A stretch of DNA of 64,000 nt, taken from Lampropedia cohaerens (GTDB lineage: Bacteria > Pseudomonadota > Gammaproteobacteria > Burkholderiales > Burkholderiaceae_C). The stretch lies in contig NZ_LBNQ01000023.1 of NCBI RefSeq assembly GCF_001005215.1, forward strand, positions 1 to 64,000, read 5' to 3'. Below the pieces are notes generated by a model. That model made no database searches and had not been told where the DNA came from. It was given only the letters and a program-made list of their open reading frames with translations. The translations under genes and the position numbers were made by a program. The first letter of the stretch is position 1. Each line of letters starts with the position of its first letter. Positions 60,794 through 64,000 of the stretch are shown one piece after another.

Positions 60794-61777
60794 TTAGTTC
60801 ACCGGCAGGCCCGCTGCCTGAGCCTGCTCGTCGGCGTGGTAGCTGGAGCGAACCAAAGCGCCGACGGCCGCATGCGTGAAGCCCATTTTGTACGCTTCAT
60901 CCTCGAACATGCGGAAGGTGTCAGGATGTACGTAGCGCTGTACCGGCAGGTGGCTGTTGGTCGGTGACAGGTACTGCCCTATTGTCAACATGTCGATGTC
61001 GTGGGCACGCATGTCGCGCATGACTTGCAGGATTTCCTCGTCCGTCTCGCCCAGGCCGACCATCAGGCCGCTCTTGGTGGGCACGTTGGGGTGCAATGCC
61101 TTGAACTTCTTGAGCAGGTTCAGGCTGAACTGGTAGTCCGAGCCGGGCCGAGCCTGCTTGTAGAGCCGTGGCACGGTTTCCAGGTTGTGGTTCATGACGT
61201 CCGGCGGCGCGGCCTTGAGGATTTCCAGCGCGCGGTCATCACGGCCGCGAAAGTCGGGCACGAGGATTTCGATCTGCGTGTGCGGCGAATGCTCGCGGAT
61301 GCGCTGGATGCATTCGACAAAATGGCCGCTGCCGCCGTCGCGCAGGTCGTCGCGGTCCACGCTGGTGATGACGACATAGCGCAGCCTCAGCGCGGCAATG
61401 GTCTTGGCCAGGTTGAGCGGTTCATCCTTGTCGAGGGGGTCGGGGCGGCCATGGCCGACATCACAGAATGGGCAGCGGCGTGTGCACTTGTCGCCCATGA
61501 TCATGAAGGTGGCCGTGCCCTTGCCAAAACATTCGCCGATGTTAGGGCAGCTGGCTTCCTCGCAAACGGTATGCAGCCGGTGCTCGCGCAGGATCTGCTT
61601 GATCTCGTAGAAGCGGGTGGTGGGCGAGCCGGCCTTGACGCGGATCCAGTCAGGCTTCTTCAGTGCGGGTCCCGTTTGCAGCACTTTGACGGGAATGCGC
61701 GAGAGCTTGTCCGCCGCCTTCTGTTTGACGGTGGGGTCGTAGGCGCGGGCGGGCTGGGGGCTTGCTGGCAGACTCAT
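60794..61777 (-). CDS. lipA: Lipoyl synthase
   Basis: The 327-residue radical-SAM enzyme has the auxiliary cluster cysteines [12 protein letters not shown] and the radical-SAM cluster [25 protein letters not shown] and [20 protein letters not shown] are family landmarks. It inserts two sulphurs into octanoyl groups to form lipoate. It follows lipB after 55 bases. Confidence 0.97.
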   Translation of the reverse strand: MSLPASPQPARAYDPTVKQKAADKLSRIPVKVLQTGPALKKPDWIRVKAGSPTTRFYEIKQILREHRLHTVCEEASCPNIGECFGKGTATFMIMGDKCTRRCPFCDVGHGRPDPLDKDEPLNLAKTIAALRLRYVVITSVDRDDLRDGGSGHFVECIQRIREHSPHTQIEILVPDFRGRDDRALEILKAAPPDVMNHNLETVPRLYKQARPGSDYQFSLNLLKKFKALHPNVPTKSGLMVGLGETDEEILQVMRDMRAHDIDMLTIGQYLSPTNSHLPVQRYVHPDTFRMFEDEAYKMGFTHAAVGALVRSSYHADEQAQAAGLPVN

Positions 61778-61832
61778 CGTGTGCAGTGGCTGTGCCTAAT
61801 AAAAGGTGGGAGGAAGTTGGCTGGGGCGCGCA

Positions 61833-62603
61833 TCAGGTGGCCAAAAGGTGCGTCAACTGCTGCTGCAGAACGGCCTGCACGTCTTCCAGCGCGGCATGCA
61901 CGCCGATTGTATGCAGGTCGGTGACCGTGAGCGCACTGTAGCCGCACGGGTGGATGCCATGAAAGGGCGCCAGATCCATGTGCACGTTAAGCGCCAGTCC
62001 ATGGTAGGTGCAGCCGCGGGTCACCTTGACCCCCAGTGCCGCAATCTTGGCCAGTCCGGTGAAATCCGGTTGGGCCGGTGCCTGGGGGGCTTGCTGGCGG
62101 GGTGGCCTTTCTGGCGCGCCAGGCAGCGCAACATAGACCCCAGGCGCACCGGCAACCCTGAAGCCGGATACGCCGAAATGCAACAGCGTGCGTATGGCGC
62201 TTTCTTCGAGCCGGCAGACGTACTCCCTGACAAAAATGCCGTGACGCTTGAGATTGATCAGTGGATAGGCGACGATCTGGCCGGGGCCATGGTAGGTCAC
62301 CTGCCCGCCGCGCGTACTGCGAACCACGGGGATGGCACCGGCATTAAGCACATGCTGCAGTTTGCCTGTGATCCCTTGTGTGTAGACCGGTGGATGCTGG
62401 CACAGCCATAGCTCATCCGGTGTTTCGTGGCCGCGCGCCTCGCTGAACCGGCGCATGGCTTCGGCAGTGCAGACATAGTCCACCACGCCCAGGTGGCGAA
62501 CCAGCAAGGGAAGGGCTTGCGCTGCAGGGGCAGGGAGCGCATCGCCCGGCGATGGCCGTTCGTGCAGGGAGGACATCGGCGCAACCGCTGTCAGATCACC
62601 CAT
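61833..62603 (-). CDS. lipB: Lipoyl(octanoyl) transferase
   Basis: The 256-residue protein has the active-site loop [20 protein letters not shown]. It also has the lysine-containing [17 protein letters not shown] and the catalytic cysteine in [14 protein letters not shown]. It transfers octanoate from acyl carrier protein to lipoyl domains. A 20-30-residue low-complexity insert ([16 protein letters not shown]) makes it longer than E. coli LipB. The start is either 62603, overlapping DUF493 by 13 bases, or 62576; neither has a clear ribosome site. Confidence 0.94.
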   Translation of the reverse strand: MGDLTAVAPMSSLHERPSPGDALPAPAAQALPLLVRHLGVVDYVCTAEAMRRFSEARGHETPDELWLCQHPPVYTQGITGKLQHVLNAGAIPVVRSTRGGQVTYHGPGQIVAYPLINLKRHGIFVREYVCRLEESAIRTLLHFGVSGFRVAGAPGVYVALPGAPERPPRQQAPQAPAQPDFTGLAKIAALGVKVTRGCTYHGLALNVHMDLAPFHGIHPCGYSALTVTDLHTIGVHAALEDVQAVLQQQLTHLLAT

Positions 62604-62878
62604 TTCGAGAGCGGGTGGGCCGTCAACTCCCGGTAGATGGCATCCAGCTGGGTGCGGCTGGTGGCGCGGATGGTGATCGTGACGCTGAGGTACTTGCCCT
62701 CGCGGCTTTCGCGCAATTCAATGGTTTCGTGCCGGAAACCAGGATCGTGCCGCGCCGCAATGTCACGCACGGCCTCAACCAGTTCGGCCGAATGCAGTCC
62801 CATGACTTTGATCGGAAAGTCCTGGGGATACACAATGGCAGACTGCTGCTCTTCGGGGGAGTGGGTGTGATGTGTCAT
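62591..62878 (-). CDS. DUF493 (YbeD-like) protein
   Basis: The 95-residue protein has the DUF493 core ([20 protein letters not shown], then [20 protein letters not shown]) and ends in HPLSKWVI. It is an ACT-like small fold, probably regulatory, linked with lipB in many proteobacteria. The start at 62878 is chosen by family length. Confidence 0.9.
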   Translation of the reverse strand: MTHHTHSPEEQQSAIVYPQDFPIKVMGLHSAELVEAVRDIAARHDPGFRHETIELRESREGKYLSVTITIRATSRTQLDAIYRELTAHPLSKWVI

Positions 62879-63053
62879 GGCGCCTGTATATGAAGCCAGA
62901 AAGGCAGCTTGCAAGACTACCACTGCCGACGTCGCCTCGCGCGCTGATGGTCTTGCGGGGTCTTTGTCCTACAGCGCATCAGGGGGCCGCATACAATCGC
63001 GCGTCTTTGACTTCTGGCGACCGCAGATGCCTGCAGAGGACCCGAGCGATCAT

Positions 63054-63518
63054 ATGCGTAAGCCCAACGCCGACGCATTCGCAGACACCAGCGATCCCGC
63101 GTGGGAGGATGCCTTTCCTGCGCCGTTGAATGCTGCGCAAGCCGCAAGATGGCGTGCGGGGCACAGGCGGATATCTCCCTTGGCGATCGTGGCCTGTCAA
63201 GCGATTTTGGCCTTGCTCGGAGGGGGAATACTTTGGGGAGTTGGCCAGGATTCTGCGGCTATAATCTCGTGGTTTTACGGAGCGGCGGCCATTGCGTTGC
63301 CTGCTGCAGGCTTTGCTGCGCTGGTCGTGCGCCAACCTTCGTTGGGTGTGCTTGTCCTTGGGGAGTTGGGCAAGCTGTTGGTGAGCGTGGTTTTGCTGGC
63401 GCTGGCTCCGTGGATGCTTGGTGAAGTGGCTTGGTCGATGCTGTTGTTGGCCATCGTACTGACCGTCAATGTGTACTGGGTGGCGCCGATCTGGTTGGCG
63501 CGACGCAGAAATGTCTAG
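63054..63518 (+). CDS. atpI: ATP synthase subunit I
   Basis: The protein of about 154 residues has four membrane helices (LAIVACQAILALLGGGILWG, FYGAAAIALPAAGFAALVV, LGVLVLGELGKLLVSVVLLA, MLLLAIVLTVNVYWVAPIW). AtpI acts as a magnesium or c-ring assembly factor for the ATP synthase. It heads the atp operon, 22 bases before atpB. Starts at 63027 and 63054 are both possible; 63054 is slightly preferred from GAGGA upstream. Confidence 0.88.
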   Translation: MRKPNADAFADTSDPAWEDAFPAPLNAAQAARWRAGHRRISPLAIVACQAILALLGGGILWGVGQDSAAIISWFYGAAAIALPAAGFAALVVRQPSLGVLVLGELGKLLVSVVLLALAPWMLGEVAWSMLLLAIVLTVNVYWVAPIWLARRRNV

Positions 63519-63540
63519 AACGATCAAATAGAGTTGACTT

Positions 63541-64000
63541 ATGGCAGCACCCTCTGAAGGCGGTCCTACCGCAAGCGAATACATTGTTCACCACCTTGGC
63601 CATTGGACTAACGTCAAGCAGGGTTTCATTGTTGACTTCAGGGTCATTAATTACGATTCCCTGCTGATTGCGCTGTTGTTGGGCTTGTTGACTGTGTTTG
63701 TGCTGTATCTGGCGGCCAAGCGCGCGACTGCGGGTGTGCCGGGGCGCTTTCAGGCTGCCGTCGAGATTCTGGTGGAGATGGTGGATGGCCAGGCCAAGGC
63801 CAATATCCATAATGCCGAGAGCCGCAAGTTCATTGCGCCGATGGCGCTGACGGTGTTTGTCTGGATTTTCCTGATGAATGCCATGGATTTGATTCCCGTT
63901 GATCTTTTGCCGCATCTGTGGGGTGTTGCCCACGAGGCGGTTGGGCGTGACTACCATGATGCCTATCTGCGTGTCGTGCCAACGGCCGATCTCTCGGTGA
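63541..64000 (+). CDS. atpB: ATP synthase F0 subunit a, 3' end outside window
   Basis: The first 153 residues are present, starting [20 protein letters not shown]. The first helix ([20 protein letters not shown]) is followed by [13 protein letters not shown] and the start of helix 2 ([20 protein letters not shown]), which are subunit-a signatures. The essential arginine lies beyond the window edge. It forms the proton half-channels with the c ring. Confidence 0.96.
   Translation, partial: MAAPSEGGPTASEYIVHHLGHWTNVKQGFIVDFRVINYDSLLIALLLGLLTVFVLYLAAKRATAGVPGRFQAAVEILVEMVDGQAKANIHNAESRKFIAPMALTVFVWIFLMNAMDLIPVDLLPHLWGVAHEAVGRDYHDAYLRVVPTADLSV

Overview
The window is GC-rich, densely coded bacterial chromosome, most likely from a betaproteobacterium of the order Burkholderiales, probably Comamonadaceae-like. 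This rests on the tmRNA tag ANDDRFALAA, the fused aroA-cmk gene, the run gyrA-serC-pheA-tyrA-aroA/cmk-rpsA-ihfB-lapA-lapB, a tripartite tricarboxylate transporter with its own two-component system, lptM-lysA divergent from cyaY, and lipA-lipB-DUF493 divergent from atpI-atpB. The genus cannot be fixed by reading alone.

Layout. (1) 1-9.9 kb: the 3' part of a giant secreted RTX/cadherin-type protein, a GT-B glycosyltransferase and a HlyD-type type I secretion adaptor, tightly coupled. (2) 9.9-14.0 kb, accessory: a prophage remnant (GT2 fragment, DUF2793 tail gene, DUF6127, holin, SAR-type endolysin, Rz/Rz1 with an amber-stopped Rz), then an AbiEi/AbiEii-type toxin-antitoxin pair. This accessory block abuts the 3' end of the tmRNA gene ssrA (14364-14737). 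(3) 14.7-29.4 kb, core: gph-ubiG, ompA, gyrA, serC, pheA, tyrA, aroA-cmk, rpsA, ihfB, lapA, lapB. (4) 29.4-44.3 kb, metabolism and transport: PAS-LuxR regulator and scoAB, a LysR/LysE pair destroyed by one deletion, a lone PTS EIIC-like protein, an MBL-fold hydrolase, a Cys/Met-metabolism PLP enzyme, an FMN reductase, lysA-lptM, cyaY and tctDE-CBA. (5) 44.4-52.6 kb: gltB-gltD and an amidohydrolase of the 8-oxoguanine deaminase type.

(6) 52621-58946: a 6,326-bp IS1595-family compound element that is the most notable feature. It has perfect 24-bp terminal inverted repeats and an exact 8-bp target duplication (GTAAACCG). Besides the transposase it carries a small passenger protein and a divergent five-gene operon: XRE-type regulator, double D12-class adenine methyltransferase, 61-residue helical protein, AlwI-family restriction endonuclease and a small uncharacterised protein. 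It therefore looks like a self-mobile Type IIS restriction-modification transposon. Every open frame in it appears intact and its ends are unmutated, so it may be a recent insertion. (7) 58.9-64 kb: CYTH-CHAD protein, lipA, lipB, DUF493, atpI and the start of atpB.

The window thus holds two candidate defence modules (AbiE and the restriction-modification transposon) in an otherwise conservative chromosome. It also holds recent decay: the Rz amber codon, the lysR/lysE deletion and the truncated GT2 gene.
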